A stretch of 15,546 bases of DNA from contig JAIXYF010000104.1 in assembly GCA_027490345.1 (NCBI GenBank), positions 1-15,546 on the forward strand, in the 5' to 3' direction. The translations under genes and the position numbers were made by a program. Under the pieces are notes generated by a model. It was not told where the DNA came from. It saw only the letters and a list, made by a program, of their open reading frames with translations, and did no database searches. This DNA comes from Novosphingobium sp. (GTDB taxonomy: Bacteria; Pseudomonadota; Alphaproteobacteria; Sphingomonadales; Sphingomonadaceae). Of the stretch, positions 1 to 6,654 are shown piece after piece; position 1 is the stretch's first letter; the number at the start of each line of letters is the position of its first letter.

Positions 1-1
1 C

Positions 2-547
2 ACCACGCTGGCGGCGATGCGCATTCCGGGCGGTGAGACGATCATGAGCGCGGTGGTGCTGGTGGCGGTGCTTTCATGCCTCAACAGTGGGCTTTATGTG
101 ACGAGCCGGGCGTTGTTCGGCCTTGCCCGCTATGGCGACGCACCCGATTGGCTGGTGCACGTGAACGCGCGCGGGGTGCCGGCGCGGGCGATCATCGTCG
201 CCAGCCTGTTTGCCTATGGCGCGCTGGCCGCCCAGTGGCTTTCGCCCGGCACCGTGTTCAGCTTCCTCGTCAATTCCTCGGGCGTGACGATGATCCTGCT
301 CTACATGCTGGTGGCAATTGCGCAGATCAAGGAGCGCAACCGGGCGGAGCGCGAGGCGCCGGAGCGGCTGACGCTGAAGATGTGGTTCCATCCCTTCGGC
401 ACGCTGGCGGCGCTGGCGGCGATGCTCAGCGTTCTGGTGTTCATGGGGCTGCAGCCCGATCTGGCCAGTCAATTGTGGATGAGCCTGCTCGTGGCAGGGC
501 TGTTTGCAGCGGCCTTCTGGCTGCTGCGCACGGGAAAGCGCGCCTGA
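2..547 (+). CDS. Amino-acid permease, APC superfamily (C-terminal part, 5' end cut by window)
   Basis: This is the last ~181 residues of an inner-membrane amino-acid/proton symporter; the reading frame is open from the window edge. A cytoplasmic-loop signature of the APC (GabP/AnsP-like) family is visible in the stretch LFGLARYGDAPDWLVHVNA followed by RGVPARAI. After it come four hydrophobic segments (around IIVASLFAYGALAA, VNSSGVTMILLYMLVAIA, LAALAAMLSVLVFMGL and LWMSLLVAGLFAAAFWLL) and a short basic tail. These match the last membrane helices of a 12-helix carrier. The substrate cannot be read from this part; GABA or another amino acid is likely from resemblance. The stop lies one base before the start of the next gene, so the two are almost certainly in one transcript. 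Confidence 0.85.
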   Translation, partial: TTLAAMRIPGGETIMSAVVLVAVLSCLNSGLYVTSRALFGLARYGDAPDWLVHVNARGVPARAIIVASLFAYGALAAQWLSPGTVFSFLVNSSGVTMILLYMLVAIAQIKERNRAEREAPERLTLKMWFHPFGTLAALAAMLSVLVFMGLQPDLASQLWMSLLVAGLFAAAFWLLRTGKRA

Positions 548-548
548 T

Positions 549-1871
549 ATGCCTCAAGTGATTACGGCAGAGGAAGCCGCTGCGCTGGTCAAGAGCGGCA
601 TGTGGCTCGATTACGGTTTCGGCGCGACGCAGGCTGAGGCGTTTGACAAGGCGCTTGCCAGCCGGGTGCACGCGCTTTCCGGCGTCAAGGTGCGCAGCTG
701 CCTGACAACGCGGCCACGCGCCTTTCAGGAAGCCGATCCCGAAGGCGCGCACATGCTCTCGGCCAGCTGGCACTTCAGCGGATATGATCGCAAGCAGTTC
801 GATGCGGGCCGCGCGACCTACATTCCCCTGAACCTTGGCGAATGGCCTGATCTCTACCGCCGGTTCTGCGACCGCGTTGATATCGCGGTGTTCCAGGTCT
901 GCCCCAAGGACGCGGACGGCAACTACAACTTCTCGATCTCGGCCTCCTACCTGCGTTCGCTGGTGGAAAAGGCGGACATGGTGATCGTGGAAGTGAACCC
1001 GGCGCTGCCCTGGTGCTTGGGGCCGGATAATGCGGTGCACGAAAGCGAAGTGGATTTCGTGATCGAAGGGCTGGACCTGCCACCTGCCGAACTGCCGGGC
1101 GCGATTTCGAGCGAGGTGGACCTTGCCATCGCGCGGCTCGTGGCGGCGGAAATTCAGGATGGAGACTGCATCCAGCTGGGCATCGGCGGCCTGCCCAATG
1201 CAGTGGGCCGCGCGATTGCGCAGGCTGGTGTGAAGGACCTTGGCGTGCACACCGAAATGATGGTCGAAGGCGTGGTCGAACTGGTCAAAGCGGGCGTCGC
1301 CAATGGCGCGCGCAAGCAGATGGATGTGGGCAAAGCAGTCTACGCCTTCGCCATCGGTTCCGCCGATATCTACGCCGCGCTGGACCGCAACCCCGCGTTT
1401 GAAGCGCGGCAGGTGGACTACACCAACCTGCCCGGCTCCGTTGCGCGCAATCACAACGTGTTCTCGGTCAACAGCACCGGGCAGATGGACCTGCAGGGGC
1501 AGGCGGCATCTGAATCGGACGGCTACCGCCATTTCAGCGGGACGGGCGGCCAGCTGGGCTTCGTGCGCGCGGCCTATGAATCGCAGGGCGGGCGCGGCTT
1601 CCTTTGCATGCCGTCGACCTATGAAAAGCACGGGGTGCGCAAGAGCCGCGTGGTTGCGGGGCTGGCCCCAGGCACGATCGTGACCGTGCCGCGCACCGAT
1701 GTGATGCATGTGGCCACCGAATACGGGATGGTCTGCCTCAAAGGCAAAAGCGTTGCCGAACGCGCCAAGGCGATGATCTCCATCGCCCACCCCGATTTCC
1801 GCGAGGAACTGGAGCGCGAGGCTTATGCGAACACCCTGATCCCGAAAGCCTATTTTGCGAAGGTATGGTGA
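549..1871 (+). CDS. Acetyl-CoA hydrolase/CoA-transferase family protein (Cat1/4-hydroxybutyrate CoA-transferase-like)
   Basis: A 440-aa enzyme of the class I CoA-transferase fold, which moves CoA between acyl groups through a glutamyl-CoA thioester. The expected catalytic glutamate is Glu236 in LGVHTEMMVEG. The glycine-rich GIGGLPNAVG (211-220) and GTGGQLGFVR (331-340) are the conserved CoA-site motifs of butyryl-CoA:acetate and 4-hydroxybutyrate CoA-transferases. I chose ATG 549 over the upstream in-frame ATG 504, which would run into the permease gene; GGGAAAG at 532-538 can act as ribosome site and the gene then starts one base after the permease stop. The family includes true transferases and hydrolases, and the acyl donor cannot be read from sequence. 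The permease partner suggests amino-acid or short-chain acid catabolism (inference). The last Trp codon and the stop lie on the complement of the tRNA-Lys CCA end. Confidence 0.88.
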   Translation: MPQVITAEEAAALVKSGMWLDYGFGATQAEAFDKALASRVHALSGVKVRSCLTTRPRAFQEADPEGAHMLSASWHFSGYDRKQFDAGRATYIPLNLGEWPDLYRRFCDRVDIAVFQVCPKDADGNYNFSISASYLRSLVEKADMVIVEVNPALPWCLGPDNAVHESEVDFVIEGLDLPPAELPGAISSEVDLAIARLVAAEIQDGDCIQLGIGGLPNAVGRAIAQAGVKDLGVHTEMMVEGVVELVKAGVANGARKQMDVGKAVYAFAIGSADIYAALDRNPAFEARQVDYTNLPGSVARNHNVFSVNSTGQMDLQGQAASESDGYRHFSGTGGQLGFVRAAYESQGGRGFLCMPSTYEKHGVRKSRVVAGLAPGTIVTVPRTDVMHVATEYGMVCLKGKSVAERAKAMISIAHPDFREELEREAYANTLIPKAYFAKVW

Positions 1872-1941
1872 GCCCTGCTGGGTTCGAACCAGCGACCTAC
1901 TGATTAAAAGTCAGTTGCTCTACCGACTGAGCTAAGGGCCC
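1866..1941 (-). tRNA. tRNA-Lys, anticodon UUU
   Basis: Read on the minus strand, this is a complete 76-nt tRNA. The acceptor arms GGGCCCT and AGGGCTC pair over seven positions with one G-U. The D-arm begins TAGCTCAGT. The anticodon loop is CTTTTAA with TTT complementary to 1906-1908, and the T-loop is GGTTCGAACC. The discriminator is A, and CCA is encoded at 1866-1868. It decodes AAA/AAG. The 5' ten bases are also the end of folK: UAG at tRNA positions 8-10 is the folK stop. The 3' six bases are antisense to the end of the convergent CoA-transferase gene. No T-rich terminator follows it. Confidence 0.97.
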
Positions 1942-2453
1942 GCGCGCTTGCGGTGCGTTTCGCCCCTAAGCACCGGGCGGGGCCGGGTCAAGCGGGCGTG
2001 GAGGTGGCGGATGGTGCAGGTGCCTGCCGGATCGCGCCAAAGCGGGGCAACCTTGGCGGCGGGGATGAGGACGAAAGCGCGCTGGCGGAACATGGGGTGG
2101 GGAATGGTGAGGGTGCGGCTTTGCCAGGGGCCGCCGGTCCACATGATCACATCGAGATCGAGCGTGCGCGCGCCCCAGCGCTGGCCGCGGCGGACGCGGC
2201 CGAAGCGGGTTTCGATGGATTGCAGCAGCGCGAGCAGCGCGGGCGGATCGAGCGGCGCTGCAAGGCGCGCGGCGGCATTGGCATAGCGGCGGCGCGAGGG
2301 GCCGATGGGGGCGCTGCTGATCACGGGCGAGACGGCTTCGAGCGTGAGGCCTGCGTCTGCCATGGCGGCGATTGCAGCCCTGAGCACGCAGGGCGGGGGG
2401 CCGTGGCGCGGATGGCGCTGGTTGGAGCCGAGCGCGATCAGATAGCCCCACAC
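1932..2453 (-). CDS. folK: 2-amino-4-hydroxy-6-hydroxymethyldihydropteridine diphosphokinase (HPPK)
   Basis: The enzyme transfers pyrophosphate from ATP to 6-hydroxymethyl-7,8-dihydropterin in cytosolic folate synthesis. The 173-aa product is near the usual family size (about 160). It opens with the strand YLIALGSNQ (4-12). It carries the HPPK signature RWGARTLDLDVI (92-103), whose Asp99 and Asp101 would bind the two magnesium ions, and then PHPMFRQRAFVL (118-129). The frame is open much further upstream, but that part is antisense-like read-through of the amidase gene. The best start is GTG at 2451-2453, sixteen bases after the amidase stop; there is no strong ribosome site, so translational coupling is likely. 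Its TAG stop lies inside tRNA-Lys. Confidence 0.88.
   Translation of the reverse strand: MWGYLIALGSNQRHPRHGPPPCVLRAAIAAMADAGLTLEAVSPVISSAPIGPSRRRYANAAARLAAPLDPPALLALLQSIETRFGRVRRGQRWGARTLDLDVIMWTGGPWQSRTLTIPHPMFRQRAFVLIPAAKVAPLWRDPAGTCTIRHLHARLTRPRPVLRGETHRKRAGP
1964..1991 (-). promoter_or_regulatory. Possible tRNA-Lys promoter inside folK
   Basis: On the minus strand, TTGACC (1986-1991) is followed after 16 bases by TTAGGG (1964-1969), with a GC-rich discriminator next. The start would fall about 15 bases before the tRNA. The -35 is good and the -10 is weak. The alternative is transcription only by read-through from aguB-folK. Confidence 0.3.
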
Positions 2454-2469
2454 GAGGCCGGCAGGACGA

Positions 2470-3336
2470 TCAGATGTCTTCGGCAAGGCGCGTGTAAAGC
2501 TGCGGGCGGCGATCGCGGAAGAAGCCCATCCCGGCGCGGTGGCGCGCGGCTTGCGCCAGATCGAGCGCGGCGACAAGAACGCCGGTTTCCTTCGCGCCGT
2601 ATTCAGCCAGAAAATCGCCCCATTGATCGGCGATGAAGCTGTGGCCGTAGAAGCGCTGGGGGGGCGTACCGCCGACACTTTCGCTGCCGATCCGGTTGGC
2701 GGCGATGACGGGCATGCAATTGGACACGGCATGGCCCAGCATGGCGCGGCGCCAGACCCGGCTGGTATCAAGGCCGGGATCATACGGCTCGCTGCCGATG
2801 GCGGTGGGATAGAGCAGCACCTCGGCGTCCATCAGGGCCATGGCGCGCGCGCATTCGGGATACCACTGATCCCAGCAGACGCCCACGCCGATGCGGGCGC
2901 CCATCACGTCCCACACCTTGAAGCCGGTGTTGCCGGGGCGGAAGTAGTATTTCTCCTCATAGCCCGGGCCGTCCGGGATATGGCTCTTGCGATAGGTGCC
3001 CATGATCTCACCGTCAGGGCCGATCATCGCGAGCGTGTTGTAATAGTGGTGCCCCTCACGCTCGAAGAAGCTGGTGGGAATGGCGATATTCAGCGTGCGG
3101 GCCAGCGCCTGCATGGCCTTCACCGCAGGATCCTGCGCCAGCGGATGCGCCAGCGCAAACAGCGCTTCGTCCTCCACCGTGCAGAAATAGGGACCGGCGA
3201 AGAGTTCGGGCGGCAGGACGACCTGCGCGCCTTGCGCTGCGGCCTGTTCGACCAGCGCTGAAACAGCGGCGATATTGGTCTGCGCATCCGGCGCATTCAG
3301 CGCAAGCTGCAGGGCGGCGACGGTGAGCTGGGTCAT
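2470..3336 (-). CDS. aguB: N-carbamoylputrescine amidase, nitrilase superfamily
   Basis: A 288-aa nitrilase-fold hydrolase expected to convert N-carbamoylputrescine to putrescine, CO2 and ammonia, the last step of the agmatine route to polyamines. The Glu-Lys-Cys triad is visible: Glu44 in LPPELF, Lys117 in YRKSHIPDGPG, and Cys154 in GVGVCWDQWYPE. The stretches EKYYFRPGNTGFKVW and CWDQWYPECARAMALMDAE are typical of the AguB branch rather than of general omega-amidases. I chose ATG 3336 (MTQLTVAALQ), since family members begin just before this first strand; the 25 residues upstream in the open frame look non-coding. No agmatine deiminase gene is adjacent. FolK follows at 16 bases in the same direction. 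Confidence is high for the family and good for the substrate. Confidence 0.88.
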   Translation of the reverse strand: MTQLTVAALQLALNAPDAQTNIAAVSALVEQAAAQGAQVVLPPELFAGPYFCTVEDEALFALAHPLAQDPAVKAMQALARTLNIAIPTSFFEREGHHYYNTLAMIGPDGEIMGTYRKSHIPDGPGYEEKYYFRPGNTGFKVWDVMGARIGVGVCWDQWYPECARAMALMDAEVLLYPTAIGSEPYDPGLDTSRVWRRAMLGHAVSNCMPVIAANRIGSESVGGTPPQRFYGHSFIADQWGDFLAEYGAKETGVLVAALDLAQAARHRAGMGFFRDRRPQLYTRLAEDI

Positions 3337-3419
3337 GGGCGTGGGCTTGGGGGGGCTCTGCGCGAAAGTCAAAGGCCGGATGGCGCAAAATGCGGCGGGC
3401 GTGCGGTGCACCGCTTATC

Positions 3420-3451
3420 CCGCCCCCTCCTGCCAAAGCGGGAGGGGGCGG
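3420..3451. repeat. GC-rich perfect hairpin (14-bp arms), possible terminator or small interspersed palindrome
   Basis: Arms 3420-3433 and 3438-3451 pair at all 14 positions (one T-G) around the loop CAAA. It lies just past the stop of the exported methyltransferase gene, before aguB. No T-tract follows on either strand, so it is not a standard intrinsic terminator. It could stabilise a transcript end, or be a dispersed palindrome of the kind common in sphingomonad intergenic DNA. Confidence 0.6.
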
Positions 3452-3460
3452 AAACTGCTT

Positions 3461-4327
3461 TCAGCGGCGCTTGGCGAAGAGCAAGGTCATGCGGTCGCTT
3501 TCGCCGATGGCCTCGTACTTGGCGCGGTCCTGCTCCTTCAGGGCAAGGACGGGCGGCAGGGTCCACACGCCACCCGGCCAATCCGCCGTATCCTTGGGGT
3601 TGGCGTTGATCTCGCTCTTCCCGACAAGGCGGAAGCCGTGCGCTTCGATCAGCGCAATGGCATCCGCCTCGCGAACGTAGCCGTTGGTGCCAAGCGTGTA
3701 GGCGGCAGGCGCATCGGCCTTGGCGCGGTGTGCTTCGATGCCCAACAGGCCATCATCCTTGAGCAGCGCGCGGATCGCGGCGAGATCGCTGTAGAGGTAG
3801 CCGGCGGGCCACATGTTGTGCAGCTCGCGCATGATGATCACGCGGTCCACCGTGCCCTTGCGTTCGGCGGGCACGGCATCGAGCGTGAACGCCGGGATGC
3901 GGTCTGCGGGCACGCCGGTCCAGCCTGCGGCCTTGGCCGGGAAAGCGGCAGGGAACGCGGCAAGCCGATCGCGCGTTTCGCCCGAAGCTGCGGCCAGACC
4001 CGCCGTGATGCCGATATACTGGCCCTTGTCCCCCAGATAGGGGACCAGCACGCGCGTGTACCAGCCGGCCGAGGGCATATAGTCGGCCACGGTCATGCCC
4101 GGCTGGATGCGGAAGAACGCCAGCGTTTCAGCCGGATGGCGCGATGCATCGCGCACCCGGTCCTTGTCGCGCCGGGGATCGGCGAGAACCTTGGCCATGG
4201 CGGGATCGGCAGCGCTGGCTGCAGGCGCTTCGCTCGCGGCATGAAGCGCGGTGGGAATGGCGGCAGGAATGGCTGCGGCAAGGAGGAGGGCGGACAGGGC
4301 GGCGGCTTTGCGCATCTTCAGGTGCAT
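3461..4327 (-). CDS. Exported SAM-dependent methyltransferase-like protein (COG4798 type)
   Basis: A 288-aa protein of the 'predicted methyltransferase' family. It begins with a clear signal peptide: MHLKMRKAAALSALLLAA, then an Ala-rich segment and a likely signal-peptidase I site after LHA (residue 30). The mature part has a Rossmann-like motif I region, TVADYMPSAGWYTRVL (79-94), that departs from the standard acidic-GxGxG form. It later carries RVIIMRELHNMWPAG, DGLLGIEAHRAKADAP, and a C-terminal VWTLPPVLALK segment typical of this group. ATG 4327 is supported by GGAG at 4336-4339, eight bases upstream. The substrate is unknown and methyltransferase activity is not assured, because no SAM pool is known in the periplasm. 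The gene is divergent from msrA. Confidence 0.75.
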   Translation of the reverse strand: MHLKMRKAAALSALLLAAAIPAAIPTALHAASEAPAASAADPAMAKVLADPRRDKDRVRDASRHPAETLAFFRIQPGMTVADYMPSAGWYTRVLVPYLGDKGQYIGITAGLAAASGETRDRLAAFPAAFPAKAAGWTGVPADRIPAFTLDAVPAERKGTVDRVIIMRELHNMWPAGYLYSDLAAIRALLKDDGLLGIEAHRAKADAPAAYTLGTNGYVREADAIALIEAHGFRLVGKSEINANPKDTADWPGGVWTLPPVLALKEQDRAKYEAIGESDRMTLLFAKRR

Positions 4328-4402
4328 GGGATAAACTCCGGTATCGATTCGGGCGGACGTGCCCTTAGCCTAAGCAGGCAGGAGGCGATGACAACAGGCT
4401 CG

Positions 4403-4478
4403 TTCGTTCCTATCTGCTGGCAGCAGGACATCAGGGCAGTAGCTCATCAGGGGCAGGGCCCCCGCAGCAAGGAACGAA
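4403..4478 (+). promoter_or_regulatory. Structured msrA leader with a possible hidden ribosome site
   Basis: TTCGTTCC (4403-4410) is the exact complement of GGAACGAA (4471-4478), and the latter contains part of the msrA ribosome-binding site AAGGAA (4469-4474). Two smaller hairpins lie between them: CTGCTGGCAGCAG (4414-4426) and a GGGG/CCCC pair (4450-4453 with 4459-4462). If the RNA starts upstream of 4403, it could fold into a multi-stem leader that masks the ribosome site. This is inferred from sequence only. Confidence 0.3.
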
Positions 4479-4482
4479 ACGA

Positions 4483-5010
4483 ATGGCGCAGGCAATCATG
4501 GCGGGCGGGTGCTTCTGGTGCACCGAGGCAGTGTTTCGGGATGTGATCGGGGTGCTGGACGTGGAAAGCGGCTATATTGGCGGAACGGCCCCGGACCCGA
4601 CCTACAAGCAGGTGTGCAGCGGCACAACCGGGCACGCCGAAGCCATCCGCGTGACCTATGACCCGGCGCTGCTGTCGCTCGATGATCTGCTCGACATCCA
4701 CTTTGCGACGCACGATCCGACGACGCTGAACCGGCAGGGCAATGACGTGGGCACGCAATATCGCTCCGCACTGTTTCCGACAGACGAGGAACAGCGCGGC
4801 GCGATGGCAGCGGCGATTGCGCGCGCCCAGGCGGCCAGCGCGAAGCCGGTGGTAACGACGATTGAGGGGCCAGCCGTGTGGTATCCGGCGGAAGATTACC
4901 ATCAGGAGTATTGGCAGGGTGAAGGCCAGCGCAATCCCTATTGCCTCGCGGTGATCCCGCCCAAGCTGCAAAAGCTGCGCAAGAGCTTTGCGGCGCGGGT
5001 GAAGGCGTAA
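4483..5010 (+). CDS. msrA: Peptide-methionine (S)-S-oxide reductase
   Basis: A 175-aa cytosolic enzyme that reduces the S-epimer of methionine sulfoxide in free or protein-bound form, using thioredoxin. The catalytic GCFWCTE motif places the nucleophile at Cys10. Family hallmarks follow: GYIGGTAPDPTYKQVCSG, TGHAEAIRVTYDP, FATHDPTTLNRQGNDVGTQYRS and EDYHQEYW. A resolving cysteine is likely at Cys154 in NPYCLAVIPPKL, the usual C-terminal arrangement in proteobacterial MsrA. The start at 4483 has AAGGAA eight bases upstream, and the protein begins five residues before the first conserved block, which is normal. No msrB is adjacent. A small hairpin and a REPIN-like repeat lie directly downstream. 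Confidence 0.96.
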   Translation: MAQAIMAGGCFWCTEAVFRDVIGVLDVESGYIGGTAPDPTYKQVCSGTTGHAEAIRVTYDPALLSLDDLLDIHFATHDPTTLNRQGNDVGTQYRSALFPTDEEQRGAMAAAIARAQAASAKPVVTTIEGPAVWYPAEDYHQEYWQGEGQRNPYCLAVIPPKLQKLRKSFAARVKA

Positions 5011-5014
5011 GCGG

Positions 5015-5034
5015 TTTCTCGCAGAGGCGAGAAA
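5015..5034 (+). terminator. Small hairpin after msrA
   Basis: TTTCTCGC (5015-5022) and GCGAGAAA (5027-5034) form a perfect 8-bp stem with loop AGAG, five bases after the msrA stop. No T-tract follows immediately; the nearest (5050-5054) is in the adjoining repeat. It may end msrA transcription together with that repeat, or be part of the repeat's insertion border. Confidence 0.35.
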
Positions 5035-5121
5035 ATAGGGACAGTCCCCTTTTTACGGTATGAAATACAAAGCGTTGGCGGGGGCTTTCGGGAACAAATA
5101 AATGGGGACTGTCCCTATTTT
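5032..5121. repeat. REPIN-like element: two inverted REP-type palindromes
   Basis: The two ends, 5032-5049 and 5104-5121, are perfect 18-bp inverted copies of each other, and 22 bp with one mismatch if extended to 5053 and 5100. Each holds the palindromic core GGGACAGTCCC. The ~46-bp spacer (5054-5099) is unlike either neighbour gene. This is the architecture of REPINs, short non-autonomous elements mobilised in trans by a REP-associated tyrosine transposase (RAYT). No such transposase is in this window. The right end carries the rsmB stop codon. The same core recurs at 13531-13561. Confidence 0.7.
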
Positions 5122-6398
5122 TCCCACATCGCGGCGAAGAAGCCGTCGATGCCGCCGTGTTCGGCCAGCATGCCCGGATCGCTGCGCAGCCAGCCTTCGG
5201 GCGTGGGCGCAAGGCCTTGAGGAAGCTGGTCTGCGGTGATGGCGACAGGGCCCAGCGCCTTGACCCATTCTGCCTGCGCCTCGCCCTCGCCGGGTTCGAG
5301 CGAGCATACCGCATAGACAAGGCGGCCATCGGCGCGGATGGCGCCCGAGGCCCGTTCGAGCAGCGCGCGCTGAAGGTCTTCTAGGCCCGGTTGATCGACG
5401 AGGCGGTGAAGCACATCCGGGTGGCGGCGACAGGTGCCGCTGGCGCTGCACGGCGCATCGATCAGCACGGCATCATAAAGGTCTGCCGGGCGCCACTGCA
5501 TCGCATCGGCGGTGACGACATCGACCGACAGGCCGACGCGCGCGACATTTTCGCGCAGGCGTTCCAGGCGGCGGGCCGACTTATCGAGCGCGGTGACTTG
5601 CCAGCCGGCGGCCGCGAGCTGCATGGTCTTGCCGCCAGGTGCCGCGCACAGATCAAGGACGCGCCGCCCCTCACCCGGCCCCAGCAGGCGCGCCGGGATC
5701 GAGGCCGCCAGATCCTGCACCCACCAGGCGCCTTCGGCAAAGCCTTCGATGCTCTCGATCGGCCCGGAGCGGGCGAGGCGCACGTGGCCGGGGGCCAGCG
5801 AAACGCCGCCGAGGCGCTCGGCCCATTCGGCGGTGCGGGCTGCATCGCGCAAGCTCAGATCAAGCGGCGGCGGTACGGCAAGCCCGGCTGCGATGGCGTC
5901 CACGCGGGTGGGCCAGGCCTTGGCCCAGCGTTCCTGCACAAGGGCAGGAAGCGTGGGGGCAGCGGGCAAGCCTTCGGTGCGCAGCACGGCTGAAAACACG
6001 CCGTGCGCAAGGCGGCGCGGGCCGCCCACGAGCAGCGGCAGGCCTGTGGCGATCACCGCGTGCGGCGGCAGGCCCAGCCGCAGCGCCTGCGCCAGCATGA
6101 GCCGCAGCACCGCGCGCGCCTTGGCATCTTCGGGCAGGATCTGGCGCGTGGCGCCATCGATCAGCCGGTCCAGATCGGGCAGCCAGCGCAAGGCTTCCTG
6201 CGCGATGGCCAGCGCCAGCGCGCGGTCATCGCCGCGCTCGATCGCACGCAGCACGGGCGGGGCGGCCTGATCGAGCGGATCGCCCCGGCGCAGCACGGCA
6301 TCAAGCAGGCGCAGCGCGGCGCGGCGGGCGGGGACACCGGGAAGGTCGTCTGCGCCAAAGCGGGCAGGGGGGGCAGAGGGTGCAGGAGGGCGGGCCAT
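5115..6398 (-). CDS. rsmB: 16S rRNA (cytosine-967-C5)-methyltransferase type, RsmB/NOP2 family
   Basis: A 427-aa RNA methyltransferase expected to make m5C967 in 16S rRNA. The N-terminal ~140 residues form a helical NusB-like RNA-binding domain (around ALRLLDAVLRRGDPLDQ and HGVFSAVLR). The C-terminal SAM domain has motif I VLDLCAAPGGKTMQLA (248-262), motif IV IDAPCSASGTCRRHPD (314-328, Cys317) and motif VI VYAVCSLEPGEGE (361-373, Cys365). Those two cysteines are the release and nucleophile residues of this family. I chose ATG 6398; the longer frame upstream is low-complexity Arg/Ala sequence that would overlap the divergent gene. The final Lys codon and TAG stop come from the inserted REPIN-like repeat, but the preceding DGFFAAMW is a normal C-terminus. 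Confidence 0.92.
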   Translation of the reverse strand: MARPPAPSAPPARFGADDLPGVPARRAALRLLDAVLRRGDPLDQAAPPVLRAIERGDDRALALAIAQEALRWLPDLDRLIDGATRQILPEDAKARAVLRLMLAQALRLGLPPHAVIATGLPLLVGGPRRLAHGVFSAVLRTEGLPAAPTLPALVQERWAKAWPTRVDAIAAGLAVPPPLDLSLRDAARTAEWAERLGGVSLAPGHVRLARSGPIESIEGFAEGAWWVQDLAASIPARLLGPGEGRRVLDLCAAPGGKTMQLAAAGWQVTALDKSARRLERLRENVARVGLSVDVVTADAMQWRPADLYDAVLIDAPCSASGTCRRHPDVLHRLVDQPGLEDLQRALLERASGAIRADGRLVYAVCSLEPGEGEAQAEWVKALGPVAITADQLPQGLAPTPEGWLRSDPGMLAEHGGIDGFFAAMWEK

Positions 6399-6469
6399 CG
6401 GGCAGCCTATCGCGCGCGGTGCCCCCTTTGGCAATTGCGCATTGCGCGCGCGCGCGGCAGGGAATGGGG

Positions 6470-6646
6470 ATGAAAAAGGCAATTTCCCGCGCCACGCAGC
6501 GGCCCGCCCGGTTCGAGCGCCCCGAGCACTGGACCACCGCACCTGCGCCCGAGCCGCGCGCGGCAGAACAGCGCGATGATCCTGATGGACTTGACCCGAC
6601 CCGCTTCGGCGATTGGGAACGCAACGGGATTGCGATCGATTTCTGA
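6470..6646 (+). CDS. DUF1674 protein, SDHAF4-like succinate dehydrogenase assembly factor
   Basis: A 58-aa protein ending in DPTRFGDWERNGIAIDF, the hallmark C-terminal motif of the DUF1674/SDHAF4 family (consensus roughly PTRYGDWE.KG...DF). Family members in mitochondria help flavinylated SdhA join SdhB; the bacterial role is assumed by homology. The rest is short, basic and probably disordered, as is usual. ATG 6470 follows AGGGA (6459-6463) at six bases. An alternative ATG at 6464 would overlap that site, and the frame upstream of it has no family resemblance. It is divergent from rsmB with 71 bases between starts. Confidence 0.85.
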   Translation: MKKAISRATQRPARFERPEHWTTAPAPEPRAAEQRDDPDGLDPTRFGDWERNGIAIDF

Positions 6647-6654
6647 AGGCTCTG

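Noticed and set aside
441..1790. 449-codon open frame on the minus strand
   Set aside because: It is antisense to the CoA-transferase gene, His/Arg/Ala-rich with no family motif; a usual artefact of high-GC codon use.
3275..4546. 423-codon open frame on the plus strand
   Set aside because: It crosses aguB's start, an intergenic hairpin, the exported methyltransferase gene and the msrA start; it has no motif and conflicts with well-supported genes.
5015..5121. A transposase remnant in the gap after msrA
   Set aside because: The frames crossing it carry no transposase motif; the structure is fully explained by two inverted REP-type palindromes and a spacer.
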